From: Natrinema sp. HArc-T2
Lineage (GTDB): Archaea; Halobacteriota; Halobacteria; Halobacteriales; Natrialbaceae
DNA: 64,000 nucleotides
Assembly: GCF_041821085.1 (NCBI RefSeq)
Contig: NZ_JBGUAZ010000005.1
Coordinates: forward strand, 241,031 to 305,030
Direction of reading: 5' to 3'
Made by a program: the position numbers and the translations under genes
In this document: positions 43,033 through 51,550 of the stretch, in pieces
How the letters are laid out: every line of letters begins with the position of its first letter
Numbering within the stretch: the stretch's first letter is position 1
The notes under the pieces: model-generated
Told to the model about the DNA's origin: nothing
Seen by the model: only the letters and a program-made list of their open reading frames with translations
Database searches by the model: none

Positions 43033-43968
43033 TTAGCCTTCGAACCGCTCATAGGCCTCTTTCACGTCCTCATCGATGAACTGGAGGTATTCCATTGTAA
43101 TCTCGAGCGAAGAATGGCCGAGATGTTGCTGAATCCTCCGAATGTCTATGTCTGATTTCAGTGCGTTAACCGCGTGGCCGTGTCGCAGAGTATGCGGTGT
43201 GACTCGATACCGCTTGTTTCCACACTGATCCTTGTACATTACCTCCTGAATTCCTGCTGCCTCCGCAGCTGGCTTCACTACCTTGTCTGTGACTGTTGAC
43301 TCGTGGAGTTGCTCAGACCGTTCAGTCACAAACAGATACTCTGAGGACTCGGCAGGAACGTAAGAGGCTCTATGACCACCGTCGAGCCATTGGTCAAAGA
43401 GCAGATCAAGCGATGGCTGGTAGAATACGGAGCGCGTTTCTTTGCTCTTGTTTGACCAAACCTCGATACGGCGATTCTTTCGGTCGACCTCATCCAATTT
43501 GATTTCATTGAGTTCGATTTTTCGGATGCCTGTCTGCCACATCAGCCGAATAATCAATTCGTTTCGGAGAGTCGGTGACGGGACGTTCTCACACATCGCC
43601 TCCTTCTCTTCCGGAGTGACGTAGACGATATCGGCGTTGTTGTGTTTCTTCGTATCCTTCTTGACGAACTCCTTTCGCTCCAAATCTTCGAACGGGTTTT
43701 CCTCGATAGCCTCAAACCGGCCTGAGAGCCGATTGAACAGTGCCCGCACGGACTCGTAGCGACTCGCGATAGTATTTGGTGCATAGCCCTGCTCCATCTG
43801 GTCCACGAAATAGTCCTCAAGGTCAAGTGCCCTGAGATCTGTCAGCGACTCATCTTGGTCAGACAGCCATCGATCGAAATTTCTGAGATTGGAGAGATGA
43901 GTATCGTAGGACGATTCGGCTTTCTTTACCTTTACGCGGTCGAGATGGCGGGTAATCCAATCGTCCAT
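43033..43968 (-). CDS. Tyrosine integrase, full length
   Basis: The 311-residue recombinase has a SAM-like core-binding domain (residues 1-100, with YDTHLSNLRNFDRWLSDQDESLTDL). The catalytic domain carries R149 in TGIRKIEL, H259 and R262 in HTLRHGHAVNAL, H285 in HLGHSSLEIT and Y294 in MEYLQF. It is complete and the likely enzyme that inserted the element at the 34013/45583 core. It is translated just after the RHH-coiled-coil protein (gap of 3 bases), which may direct or regulate it. Confidence 0.92.
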   Translation of the reverse strand: MDDWITRHLDRVKVKKAESSYDTHLSNLRNFDRWLSDQDESLTDLRALDLEDYFVDQMEQGYAPNTIASRYESVRALFNRLSGRFEAIEENPFEDLERKEFVKKDTKKHNNADIVYVTPEEKEAMCENVPSPTLRNELIIRLMWQTGIRKIELNEIKLDEVDRKNRRIEVWSNKSKETRSVFYQPSLDLLFDQWLDGGHRASYVPAESSEYLFVTERSEQLHESTVTDKVVKPAAEAAGIQEVMYKDQCGNKRYRVTPHTLRHGHAVNALKSDIDIRRIQQHLGHSSLEITMEYLQFIDEDVKEAYERFEG

Positions 43969-43971
43969 GAA

Positions 43972-44544
43972 TTAGCCCTCCTTGTAGTAGCGGGTTTCAC
44001 CATCCCAGTCCAGTGTGTGGACTTGGTGGGTATCCTGCTGGAGTCGGTTGAGAGCTTTGCGGACCTCTTTTTCTCGAGTGTCAAGAGCATCAGCAATTAG
44101 CTTAATTCGGCCAGAGTCCGATCGGACCATCCCGATCTCGCGAAGTGTAGCTCCGTCAGAAACCTTCTGTTCGTACTCCTTGATCTCAGCTTTCGTTGGC
44201 AGTTTCTCAAATACCTCGTTGGCCAGTTGCCGAACATCGGGATCGGCTCTCACCTCTCGCTCAAGCCCAGACAACCGTTTCTCGACCTCCTTCAGTACCT
44301 GCTCCACTTGGCCAATACTACTGTGGATCTCATCGAAGTGGCTAACGGCGTTTTCAGACAGTTCGGCACTACTGTTCCCTTCTTGGCTCTGCTGGATTTC
44401 GCTCTCAATTGCTTGCCGAATGAGTTGTGACAAGTACTGGAATTCGCTTTCTTCCTCCAAATATTTCTTCCAGCGTTCCTTGCGCTCCGGATCAACCCAG
44501 AGATTCACGCTTTCTTTGTCGTAACCGTTGTCATTTTCTGACAT
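43972..44544 (-). CDS. RHH and coiled-coil partner of the integrase
   Basis: The 190-residue protein starts MSENDNGYDKESVNLWVDPERKERWKKYLEEES, with a ribbon-helix-helix-like N-terminus (LSQLIRQAIESEI). A long coiled coil follows (SSIGQVEQVLKEVEKRLSGLEREV), then a winged-helix-like C-terminus (GATLREIGMVRSDSGRIKLIADALDTREKEVRKALNRL). The gene pairs with the integrase in haloarchaeal elements of this type (my recollection). It may be a recombination directionality or regulatory factor. Confidence 0.7.
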   Translation of the reverse strand: MSENDNGYDKESVNLWVDPERKERWKKYLEEESEFQYLSQLIRQAIESEIQQSQEGNSSAELSENAVSHFDEIHSSIGQVEQVLKEVEKRLSGLEREVRADPDVRQLANEVFEKLPTKAEIKEYEQKVSDGATLREIGMVRSDSGRIKLIADALDTREKEVRKALNRLQQDTHQVHTLDWDGETRYYKEG

Positions 44545-44644
44545 TGCCGCCAGACCGATTAGCCTCTTGGTGCATAATATTCATGCACCATCGCTGTGAA
44601 AATAGACAGCCTTTTTTATTATTCATGGCTTCTCGAGAAGTAAG

Positions 44645-45529
44645 ATGATAGATCTAACTGACTGGATATCTAATCGAGTTATCGCCGGAGTTTCCGTTAT
44701 TGCAGTAGTTCCTATTTTATTTGGATTTCTAGTACTGGTTGTTTTGCTACCAGACCTAAATAGAAGTAATCAAGCGATTGTTATTGCTACAGGAACTGGG
44801 GCATTTGGCACACTTATTCTCGCACTTGCCACCTTTTTCAATATTGTTCAGAGCAACCAAGTGCTGCAGATACGTGAAAAGAAACGGCAGAAGCCTTTAG
44901 CAATTGATGAAATCTCTAATCTTATTGAACCGGGAATAGAGACCGTAAAAGCCAATCTCGAAGCCCCAAAGAACTCTCATGGAAATGGTTGTGGGTTTGA
45001 ATGGAACTATTTAGATCCAGAAGAATTGTCTCAAAGAGGCAGGAGACCTCATGCGATATTTACTAGCGACTCGATAGCGCTATCTAGATTATCAACAAGC
45101 AGGCCTGATCTGGTAGAACAAATCACGGCTCATAATGGGAAAATAGGGGACGTTGCAGAGCGTACACAGCGGTTCCAAGAACAAATCCATCCTAAAATCC
45201 GAGAATTTCTTGAGGAGTCGGATAGGGGACAAGATATCGACTCTGATTTACGGGTTATCACGTCGGCTATCCTTAAGGAGGTTGATCAGTTTGGTGAATC
45301 GAGTGATCTATATCAGTTTTGGGAAGAGTATGGTGATCGCCTCATCCAATATTCAAAAGATTTACCAGAAGCAGAATTAGAGGAGATCCAAAAGTTAGAG
45401 CAGGAATATCTTGAAGTTGCTAAGGAAACATTCGGAATGTTAGAGGACCGGAAGCTAGAGCTAAAGAAGGAGTACGGGATATCTGAGGAGGAAATATCAT
45501 TTGAAAAAAACATTCTAGAGCGGACCTAG
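44645..45529 (+). CDS. Two-span membrane protein with cytoplasmic coiled-coil domain
   Basis: The 294-residue protein has two N-terminal membrane segments (IAGVSVIAVVPILFGFLVLVVLL and IVIATGTGAFGTLILALATFF). About 220 soluble residues follow, rich in charged helices (ELEEIQKLEQEYLEVAKETFGMLEDRKLELKKEYG). It lies alone at the right end of the element with AT-rich codons. Function unknown. Location and membrane anchoring are compatible with an accessory or superinfection-type role, but nothing proves it. Confidence 0.6.
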   Translation: MIDLTDWISNRVIAGVSVIAVVPILFGFLVLVVLLPDLNRSNQAIVIATGTGAFGTLILALATFFNIVQSNQVLQIREKKRQKPLAIDEISNLIEPGIETVKANLEAPKNSHGNGCGFEWNYLDPEELSQRGRRPHAIFTSDSIALSRLSTSRPDLVEQITAHNGKIGDVAERTQRFQEQIHPKIREFLEESDRGQDIDSDLRVITSAILKEVDQFGESSDLYQFWEEYGDRLIQYSKDLPEAELEEIQKLEQEYLEVAKETFGMLEDRKLELKKEYGISEEEISFEKNILERT

Positions 45530-45550
45530 AAATCGAATTCGGTTCTGAGT

Positions 45551-45569
45551 GGTATGTGATTGGTATGTA
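45551..45569. repeat. Arm-type direct repeats inside attR
   Basis: GGTATGT occurs at 45551-45557 and 45562-45568, inside the right attachment core. It matches the inverted pair just inside the left core. This is the expected position for integrase arm sites. Confidence 0.6.
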
Positions 45570-45582
45570 CCTATACACAGGA

Positions 45583-45603
45583 AACAAGTTCATCACGGAC
45601 TGA
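45583..45603 (+). other. attR of the integrated element
   Basis: This 21-base copy of the attL core differs at one position (C for T). It lies outside any gene, as expected when the left copy restores the target gene's end. Confidence 0.85.
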
Positions 45604-45984
45604 GACTGAGTCAACGCGGACCGTTCTCCGACCGAACCGCACGTGAGACGACCGAAGAGCGACTTCTCTGTGCTCGAATCCACACCCACATCCCTAACCC
45701 GCGGTCCGTGATCACCGTCATGCATGAACGACCGTATCGATACCGGCAGTACGACTCGAGTCGCGATCGCCTGTCAGGGCGGCGGGAGCCATACGGCGTG
45801 CCGAGCGGTTCCTCGAGAGCCAGTCGTGAGAGCGTCGGCGGTCTCCGAACCCGTCGGTCACGATGCCAGCCACAGCCCGGCTCGGGCTCGAACCGGCGAC
45901 TGGATCGACGAAGCCGATGACGATCCGTCGGATCGCCGTACCGTTCACCGACGGCAGAACGGTGTATTTCCGTCTCGGTGTGGT
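45604..45984. other. Host intergenic region after the element
   Basis: These 381 bases are the former downstream flank of the gene at 33449-34033. They contain a TATTTCC box near 45965 for the next gene. Reading frames here have no family signal, and I see no RNA gene. Confidence 0.5.
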
Positions 45985-47277
45985 ATGGAATCTCCCAAAA
46001 TGAACCTGCCATTCAGCCGACGCCGCTTTCTGACGGGAGCAGCCGTCGGCGCGGCGACCGGGATCGTCGGCACCGCCTCGCGGTCGGTGGCTGCTGCCGT
46101 CGACACGAACGAACCGAACGCGATCGCTGCACTACCCGACGCAGTCGGTCTCGAGACGGTGGTCGATGGACTGGCGTTTCCGTTGGCCGTTGCATTCGCA
46201 CCCGATTCGGACCGGCGGTATATTGCGGAACGCGACGGTCGGATTTGGGTCCACGAGTCCGATGGGCTCCGTGATGAGCCGTTGCTCGACCTGCGCGAGA
46301 CGGTCGTCACCGGCGGTGAGCGAGGGCTACTGGGGATGACGCTGCATCCCGATTTCGCCGAGAACCGTCGCCTGTTCGTCCACTACAGCGCGCCGCGTCG
46401 ATCCGACACGCCACAGGAGTTCGACCACACGGGTATTCTCGCGACGTTCGAGACGACCGACGATGGGACGCGAGTGCGATCGACCTCCGAACGCGTCGTC
46501 CTCGAGATTCCCCAGCCGGCGGACTTCCACAACGGCGGTGATCTCGCGTTCGGGCCGGACGGCTACCTCTACGCCGGGATCGGTGCGGGCGGCGGGGGTG
46601 GCGGCGGTGGACAGGATGTGACGACGGATCTGCTGGGAAGCGTGATCCGCATCGATGTCGACGGTCGCTCGACCGCCGGGGAGTATGCCGTCCCCGAGGA
46701 CAACCCGCTGGTCGGTCGCGATGGACTCGACGAGTACTACGCCTGGGGGTTTCGAAACCCCTGGCGGCTGTCGTTCGACGACGGCGACTGCTTCGTTGCG
46801 GATGTCGGCGAGAACGAGTACGAAGAAGTCAACCTCGTCGAGCGGGGCGGCAACTACGGCTGGAACGTCAAGGAGGGCACCCACTGTTATCGGGAAGAAG
46901 ACTGTCCGGACGAGGCATCCGGACCCGGTCTGAGCGGCGACCAGTTCCAGGACCCCATCATCGAGTACCCACACCCGCCGACCGAGACTGCCGTCAGCGG
47001 CGTCTCGGTCATCGGCGGCTACGTCTCCCGCGACTCCTCACTCCCGGCGCTCGAGGGCGCGTACGTCTTCGGTGATCTCGCGGCGGATGGCCGGCTGTTC
47101 GCTGCCACCCGCCCCGACGACGATGATGACCTGTGGCCGACGACCGTCATCGAAGTCGACGATGAATCGAAACTCGAGCGGATACTCTCGTTCGGTCGCG
47201 ACGACGAGGGTGCAGTGTACGTCCTCGGATTGGGAGCCGATAGTGGTGGCCTCCACCGGATCGTCTCCGCTATGTGA
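45985..47277 (+). CDS. PQQ-type soluble aldose dehydrogenase, Tat-exported
   Basis: The 430-residue protein starts with a twin-arginine signal, SRRRFLTGAAVGAATGIVG. Next is a six-bladed glucose/sorbosone dehydrogenase domain: LAFPLAVAFAPDSDRRYIAERDGRIW, ERGLLGMTLHPDFAENRRLFVHYS, HNGGDLAFGPDGYLYAGIG, AWGFRNPWRLSF and ADVGENEYEEVNLVERGGNYGW. It would act outside the membrane, oxidising aldoses with PQQ if the cell obtains the cofactor. An alternative start at 46000 is five codons later and also fits the TATTTCC box. It ends just before a zinc-ribbon membrane gene. Confidence 0.9.
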   Translation: MESPKMNLPFSRRRFLTGAAVGAATGIVGTASRSVAAAVDTNEPNAIAALPDAVGLETVVDGLAFPLAVAFAPDSDRRYIAERDGRIWVHESDGLRDEPLLDLRETVVTGGERGLLGMTLHPDFAENRRLFVHYSAPRRSDTPQEFDHTGILATFETTDDGTRVRSTSERVVLEIPQPADFHNGGDLAFGPDGYLYAGIGAGGGGGGGGQDVTTDLLGSVIRIDVDGRSTAGEYAVPEDNPLVGRDGLDEYYAWGFRNPWRLSFDDGDCFVADVGENEYEEVNLVERGGNYGWNVKEGTHCYREEDCPDEASGPGLSGDQFQDPIIEYPHPPTETAVSGVSVIGGYVSRDSSLPALEGAYVFGDLAADGRLFAATRPDDDDDLWPTTVIEVDDESKLERILSFGRDDEGAVYVLGLGADSGGLHRIVSAM

Positions 47278-47379
47278 GTACACTCTTCTGAGAAGCACGG
47301 AGTCGCCGCTCGAGGGCGGTTTCATCGATTGTTCCGGACAGTAGTAACATTTTTACCCTTAACCGCGAACCCGACGCCT

Positions 47380-47694
47380 ATGGAGGATCCGGGATCGTAT
47401 GCACTTCTCGGCCGCCTCACCCTGGCAGCGTTCGTCATGATCGCGCCGACGCTTTGCTTTCTGGGGTTGACCCGCGGCCTCGAGCGGTTGCGAGACGACG
47501 ACCTGATTAACGAGTGGGCGCGGACGCACGGCCACGCGGAACACGACGTCACGGACCGCGAGGACGCCCTCGCGGCGCTGACGAACGAGCGCGGCGTCGA
47601 CGCCGGTAGCTCGTCGCTCGTTCGGTGTGCTGTGTGTGGAACGCGAAACCGGGCTGGTGTGACGTACTGTCACAGCTGTCAACACCAGCTGTAG
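47380..47694 (+). CDS. Membrane-anchored zinc-ribbon protein
   Basis: The 104-residue protein has one membrane segment (LTLAAFVMIAPTLCFLGL), a charged middle and a C-terminal zinc ribbon CAVCGTRNRAGVTYCHSC with four Cys. The ATG at 47380 sits about 28 bases behind a TTTTTACC box. Haloarchaea have many such proteins of unknown role. The family is perhaps the one labelled DUF7577 (recollection only). Confidence 0.72.
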   Translation: MEDPGSYALLGRLTLAAFVMIAPTLCFLGLTRGLERLRDDDLINEWARTHGHAEHDVTDREDALAALTNERGVDAGSSSLVRCAVCGTRNRAGVTYCHSCQHQL

Positions 47695-47763
47695 GCGGTT
47701 CTTCCCGCAGTGGATGGCAGACTCGGTGTGTGATGGGGTCCGCTATCGAGTCATGCTGGGAGA

Positions 47764-48876
47764 CTAGTCGCTCGCGACCGTCCGCGCCTGCCGAACGTCC
47801 CGCTCGAGGCGCTCGGCGTACTCGAGTCGGAGCTGTCGTGCCTCCTCGAGTCCGACCGGTCCCCGGCCGTCGATCTCGTGTGAGATCGGCTCGTAGGTCG
47901 CGACGTCGAACCCCATCCGCTCGAGGTAGGATCGAACCGCGTCCGACGCGAGCCCCTCCCGGATCGCGGCGTTGACGTACTCGATCACCGCGTCGAACTC
48001 CGGCAGGACAACTTCGTCGGCCGTGATGGCACCGGATTCACCCTCGATTCGGATCTCGGCATCCTCGAGGTGAGCGCTGACGTCGGCGATCCTGTCGGCC
48101 AGCCGGACGACCTGACTCGGGAGAGCGGTATCGGGAGACCGCCATTCGACCGTCGAAAACGTTTCTCGGAGCTGTACGGGCGTCCAGACCGCGCTCTCGG
48201 GGTCGAAACTCGACTGGATGGTCGCCCGATCGGCACCCGCTTCGATGGCCGCCGTCACGAACTCCTCGTATCGCCGCTCGAGCCGGCGGGTCCACTCGTC
48301 TGCGTCGTCGGCATAGGGCCACAGCCGGCCCTGGTGAGGGACGCCATCGTATGCCATCCAGCGGTAGAGTTTCGACCGTGCCCCGCTGGCCAGATACCGA
48401 CCGCGGAAGTACGGCGAGGAGTTGACTAACGCCAGCGCGGGATCAAGCGCGATGAGCGCGTTCAACTGGTCGATCTCGCGTCCCGGTTGTTGTTCAACGT
48501 GGATATGAGTTCCCGCACAGTGGCGGACGTACTCGAACTCGTCACCGATGACCTGATCTTGGATTCGTGTCCGATCGCTCGGGCGATCCCGCACCTCGTC
48601 GTGGTTTACCGGTGTCGCGAGCGGGACGAGGCCCTTGTCGAGTTCGTCGGCCCGGTCCAGCACGCGTTCGATTCGATCGAACAGTTCGTCGCGTAGCTCC
48701 GCTGTCGTCTCACACGGCGTCGTTTTGATCTCGAGCAGCGGCTCGACGAACTCGCGCTCGGCTCCCGCCGACGCCTCGACGAGTTCCGCCGGTTCGGCCA
48801 GCCGCCCCTCGTCGTCGATGACCCAGTACTCGACTTCGATGCTCCGTCGTATCGGCTCGGGTTCATGTGCTGACAC
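47764..48876 (-). CDS. Second GCS2-family glutamate-cysteine ligase-like protein (GTG start)
   Basis: The 370-residue protein matches the GCS2 ligase family: RRSIEVEYWVIDDEGRL (metal Glu region), AGTHIHVEQQPGREIDQ, LVNSSPYFRGRYLASGARSKLYRWM and TFSTVEWRSPDTALP. It is more divergent from the gene at 24580 than expected for a recent duplicate. A GGAGGA ribosome site 6 bases before GTG at 48876 decides the start over the ATG at 48906. It may make another gamma-glutamyl compound. Substrate unknown. Confidence 0.78.
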   Translation of the reverse strand: MSAHEPEPIRRSIEVEYWVIDDEGRLAEPAELVEASAGAEREFVEPLLEIKTTPCETTAELRDELFDRIERVLDRADELDKGLVPLATPVNHDEVRDRPSDRTRIQDQVIGDEFEYVRHCAGTHIHVEQQPGREIDQLNALIALDPALALVNSSPYFRGRYLASGARSKLYRWMAYDGVPHQGRLWPYADDADEWTRRLERRYEEFVTAAIEAGADRATIQSSFDPESAVWTPVQLRETFSTVEWRSPDTALPSQVVRLADRIADVSAHLEDAEIRIEGESGAITADEVVLPEFDAVIEYVNAAIREGLASDAVRSYLERMGFDVATYEPISHEIDGRGPVGLEEARQLRLEYAERLERDVRQARTVASD

Positions 48877-49254
48877 AGTGTCCTCCGGATTGCGGCATCG
48901 TCTCATGCGGACCAGTGGTCCCCCAGCGCTCTCGGCTGTACATCACTTGCCCGCTGCCTACCGATTGCTAACTAACCACACGCCCACATCGGGAAGCCAC
49001 TACAAGAAATTTTCGCGAGTGGTAACATTCGCACACGGGGCGGCGACGAAGCCGGCTCGGCCCAGCCGTCCTGCCCGTCTCGTCCGTGTCGATCGCGCGT
49101 GGTCACGCTTTCTGGAGGTCGTCCGATCCGCCAGTGTCGACGGCGCTCTCCGGACCAGTCGCCGGAACCAGACAGCGACGATGGATTCGGGATGCCGACA
49201 GAGCTTTCCGCCGACACAAAGGATTTACATCTCCTAATTATATCTAATTACGAG
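48877..49254. other. Divergent intergenic region
   Basis: About 378 bases between the GCS2-like gene and the PP-loop gene. A GATTTACATC box near 49222-49231 fits the PP-loop gene. No reading frame or RNA structure stands out. Confidence 0.4.
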
Positions 49255-50226
49255 ATGAGCGAGAACTTCCCCGACTACGTCGACGTCGACTATACCGACG
49301 GTGAAGGCGAAGATCCCGAGGACTATGCCCACATTCAGGACAAGATCGAGAAAGCGATCGAGGTCACCCGCGAGGGCCTCGAGTCCTACGAGAACCCCGC
49401 AGTCATGTGGACTGGCGGCAAAGACTCCACGCTGACGCTGTACTTCATCAAGGAGGTCGCCGACCGCTTCGACCTCGAGGTACCCCCTGCAGTGTTCATC
49501 GACCACTACCAGCACTTCGACGAGATCCACGACTTCGTCGACCACTGGGCTGACGAGTGGGACCTCGAGGTCATCTACGCGCGCAACGAGGACGTCGGCG
49601 GCTACGTCGACGAACACGACCTCGAACCCGGCGACGACATCGACATCTCGGACCTGTCCGAGCACAACCAGCACCACGTCCGTGACATCCTCGAATACGA
49701 GGAGGACACGTTCCCGTTCCTGCTTGACACCTACGTCGGCAACCACCTGCTGAAGACGGTCGCGCTCAACGACGCCCTCGAGGAGTACGACATCGACGGC
49801 GTCATCTCCGGCGTCCGCTGGGACGAACAGGAAGCCCGCGCCGACGAGACGTTCTTCTCGCCGCGGCACGACCCCGACATCTACCCGCCCCACGACCGAA
49901 TTCAGCCCATTCTGCAGTTCGACGAGGCCGCCGTCTGGGACGCGTTCTGGAACTTCGTGGTGCCGGACACCGTCGAGAACTTCCCCGAGGAGGGCTACGT
50001 CCCCGAGAGCGACGAGGACCTGCCGGAAGGCGTCGCACAGGACGACATCCCGATCTCGCCGAAGTACTTCGCCGGCTTCCGCTCGCTGGGCAGCGAAGTC
50101 AGCACCGAAAAGAGCGACCAGGAACCCGCCTGGCTCCAGGATCTCGAGGGGACGACCGAGCGCGCGGGCCGCGCCCAGGACAAAGAAGACCTGATGGAGC
50201 GCCTGCGCGACCTCGGCTACATGTAG
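49255..50226 (+). CDS. PP-loop (PAPS reductase-family) protein
   Basis: The 323-residue protein carries the ATP-pyrophosphatase motif VMWTGGKDSTLTLYFIKEV near residue 49 and a later family stretch GVISGVRWDEQEARADETFFSPRHD, as in the haloarchaeal proteins annotated as phosphoadenosine phosphosulfate reductase. The reductase's C-terminal Cys pair is absent, so sulfate reduction is not assured. An adenylating or sulfur-transfer role is equally possible. The start MSENFPDYVDVDYTDGEGED was chosen. The upstream in-frame stretch lacks family sequence. Confidence 0.82.
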   Translation: MSENFPDYVDVDYTDGEGEDPEDYAHIQDKIEKAIEVTREGLESYENPAVMWTGGKDSTLTLYFIKEVADRFDLEVPPAVFIDHYQHFDEIHDFVDHWADEWDLEVIYARNEDVGGYVDEHDLEPGDDIDISDLSEHNQHHVRDILEYEEDTFPFLLDTYVGNHLLKTVALNDALEEYDIDGVISGVRWDEQEARADETFFSPRHDPDIYPPHDRIQPILQFDEAAVWDAFWNFVVPDTVENFPEEGYVPESDEDLPEGVAQDDIPISPKYFAGFRSLGSEVSTEKSDQEPAWLQDLEGTTERAGRAQDKEDLMERLRDLGYM

Positions 50227-50368
50227 GCCGGTCGCGGTCGAGGGTCGCATCACTCGCTAACTGCTGATTTTTGCGGTTTTGACGCTCGAGAGTGTCACGA
50301 GCGACAGCTTGGAGAGAGCGAATCGGTGATCCGATAGCGATACAACAGCGAGCGCTACTTCCCAGTCG

Positions 50369-50563
50369 TTAGCGGCCTGCTGCGCGGTACTCGCCGTGTT
50401 TGACGCCGAGTGCGAGCATGATCAGGCCGAAGGCGATCATCGACGGCGCGACCATCATCAAAACGGTGCTCGTGCCCATCATTGGGGCGGCAGCCAGCCC
50501 ACCGACGCCGAGCGCGATTATCACGATGAATACGGCCGCCGTCTTGGGAAGATCGAACTCCAT
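50369..50563 (-). CDS. Small two-span membrane protein, 64 aa
   Basis: MEFDLPKTAAVFIVIIALGVGGLAAAPMMGTSTVLMMVAPSMIAFGLIMLALGVKHGEYRAAGR consists of two membrane segments joined by a Met/Gly-rich turn. I recall it as a small conserved haloarchaeal membrane family, possibly DUF7333. Function unknown. It is convergent with the PP-loop gene and starts just after a short AT-poor leader. Confidence 0.7.
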   Translation of the reverse strand: MEFDLPKTAAVFIVIIALGVGGLAAAPMMGTSTVLMMVAPSMIAFGLIMLALGVKHGEYRAAGR

Positions 50564-50671
50564 ATGCGGGGGTTAGGAATCGGTCACCTAATGGTATCGG
50601 AAATCGGCAGCCCATTCATGCTCTCAGAGAAGAGACAGTAATTTCTTCCGCCAGATGGACGCGGATCGCGA

Positions 50672-51424
50672 TTACGCTTGCGAGGGACGAACCAGGTTCG
50701 CCAGTCCGATGACGGCCCCGAGGAACCAGCCAAGTGGGAACGAGATGCCGAGCCACATCGCGGCGTAGGCCGCCCCCTCGAGGCTGAAGTTGCTTCGCAG
50801 GTAGTCGTTGATGCCGCCGACGACCAGCACGTTATCGAGCGCCCAGACGGCGAACTCGTAGCTTGGGTCGAGGACGTATGGGTGCAGCGACGGCGTCACG
50901 AGTGCAGCGACGACTGGCGGCAGGAACAGCGCCGTCATCGCGAACGGATAGGCGAGCAGGACCGAAAGTGCCCGGCCACCGAATTTCGAGGTGACAGCTG
51001 CGAGCGTGGTCGAGACGATCGCGACGGCGCTGGCGGCTGCAATCGCGAGGAAGGCGTCAAAGGGGATCCGCAGGTACGCGATCGCCGTCAGCGACCCCCA
51101 GACGAGCAGCGCAAGACCCGTGACGCCGGCGATGCCGAGTCGCGTCCGCGTCGAGTCGAGTTTCGCCGCGTAAAAGCGGGTTGCAAAGCCAAGGACAGTC
51201 AACGGATAGAGGACGAGCAAGCCGATGACTCCCAGTACGCTCCAGCCGTGATAGCCGACCTTTTGTGGGAGTGTGTCGGGCTTCCACTTGCCCATGACGG
51301 AGTGGCCGCGGCCACGTTGCCTGCGGAAGACGAGTTCCATCCAGGCCCCATGTAACCGCTGAATGTCGGTCCTAACCGCGCCGACGAGCCCACCACCGCC
51401 ACTGCGTTGTGAGCGGGTAGACAT
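50672..51424 (-). CDS. Multi-span membrane protein
   Basis: The 250-residue protein has a basic N-terminal tail (SQRSGGGGLVGAVRTDIQRLHGAWMELVF), then about five membrane segments (SVLGVIGLLVLYPLTVLGF, AGVTGLALLVWGSLTAIAYL, FLAIAAASAVAIVSTTLAAV, LLAYPFAMTALFLPPVVAAL, AAMWLGISFPLGWFLGAVIG). I do not recognise the family. The ATG at 51424 sits about 28 bases behind GTTTACGG. An earlier ATG at 51499 is less likely. Confidence 0.68.
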   Translation of the reverse strand: MSTRSQRSGGGGLVGAVRTDIQRLHGAWMELVFRRQRGRGHSVMGKWKPDTLPQKVGYHGWSVLGVIGLLVLYPLTVLGFATRFYAAKLDSTRTRLGIAGVTGLALLVWGSLTAIAYLRIPFDAFLAIAAASAVAIVSTTLAAVTSKFGGRALSVLLAYPFAMTALFLPPVVAALVTPSLHPYVLDPSYEFAVWALDNVLVVGGINDYLRSNFSLEGAAYAAMWLGISFPLGWFLGAVIGLANLVRPSQA

Positions 51425-51550
51425 ACGCGAGCCAAAAAGCTGACGTACCGTAAACTTTCCTGCTTTTTCTTCATGGCCGATATGACCGACAGCTGTCACA
51501 CCTACGGAAATGGCGGTCGGTCGAAATCAGCGTGTAGATATCGGCGTCGC

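Larger units (their letters stand above)
34013..45603. mobile_element. Integrated AT-rich genetic element (about 11.6 kb)
   Basis: The element is bounded by 21-bp direct repeats. It is visibly richer in A and T than its flanks, with AT-ending codons in several genes. It encodes two tyrosine recombinases, a ribbon-helix-helix partner, a Prim-Pol protein, a PhiH1-like repressor, several membrane proteins and an apparent two-gene nuclease unit. No capsid, spike, portal or packaging ATPase is recognisable, so a plasmid-derived or satellite-like element fits better than a complete provirus. Composition varies within it: the ends are most AT-rich and the recombinase genes nearer to the host. Confidence 0.88.

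Noticed and set aside
34013..45603. A complete haloarchaeal provirus
   Set aside because: No capsid, spike, portal, protease or packaging ATPase is recognisable. Integration, repression and replication genes alone do not show a virus.
45604..45984. N-terminal extension of the sugar dehydrogenase through this region
   Set aside because: The Tat signal must be at the N-terminus, so the start lies at 45985 or 46000, and the upstream frame crosses the attachment-site flank.
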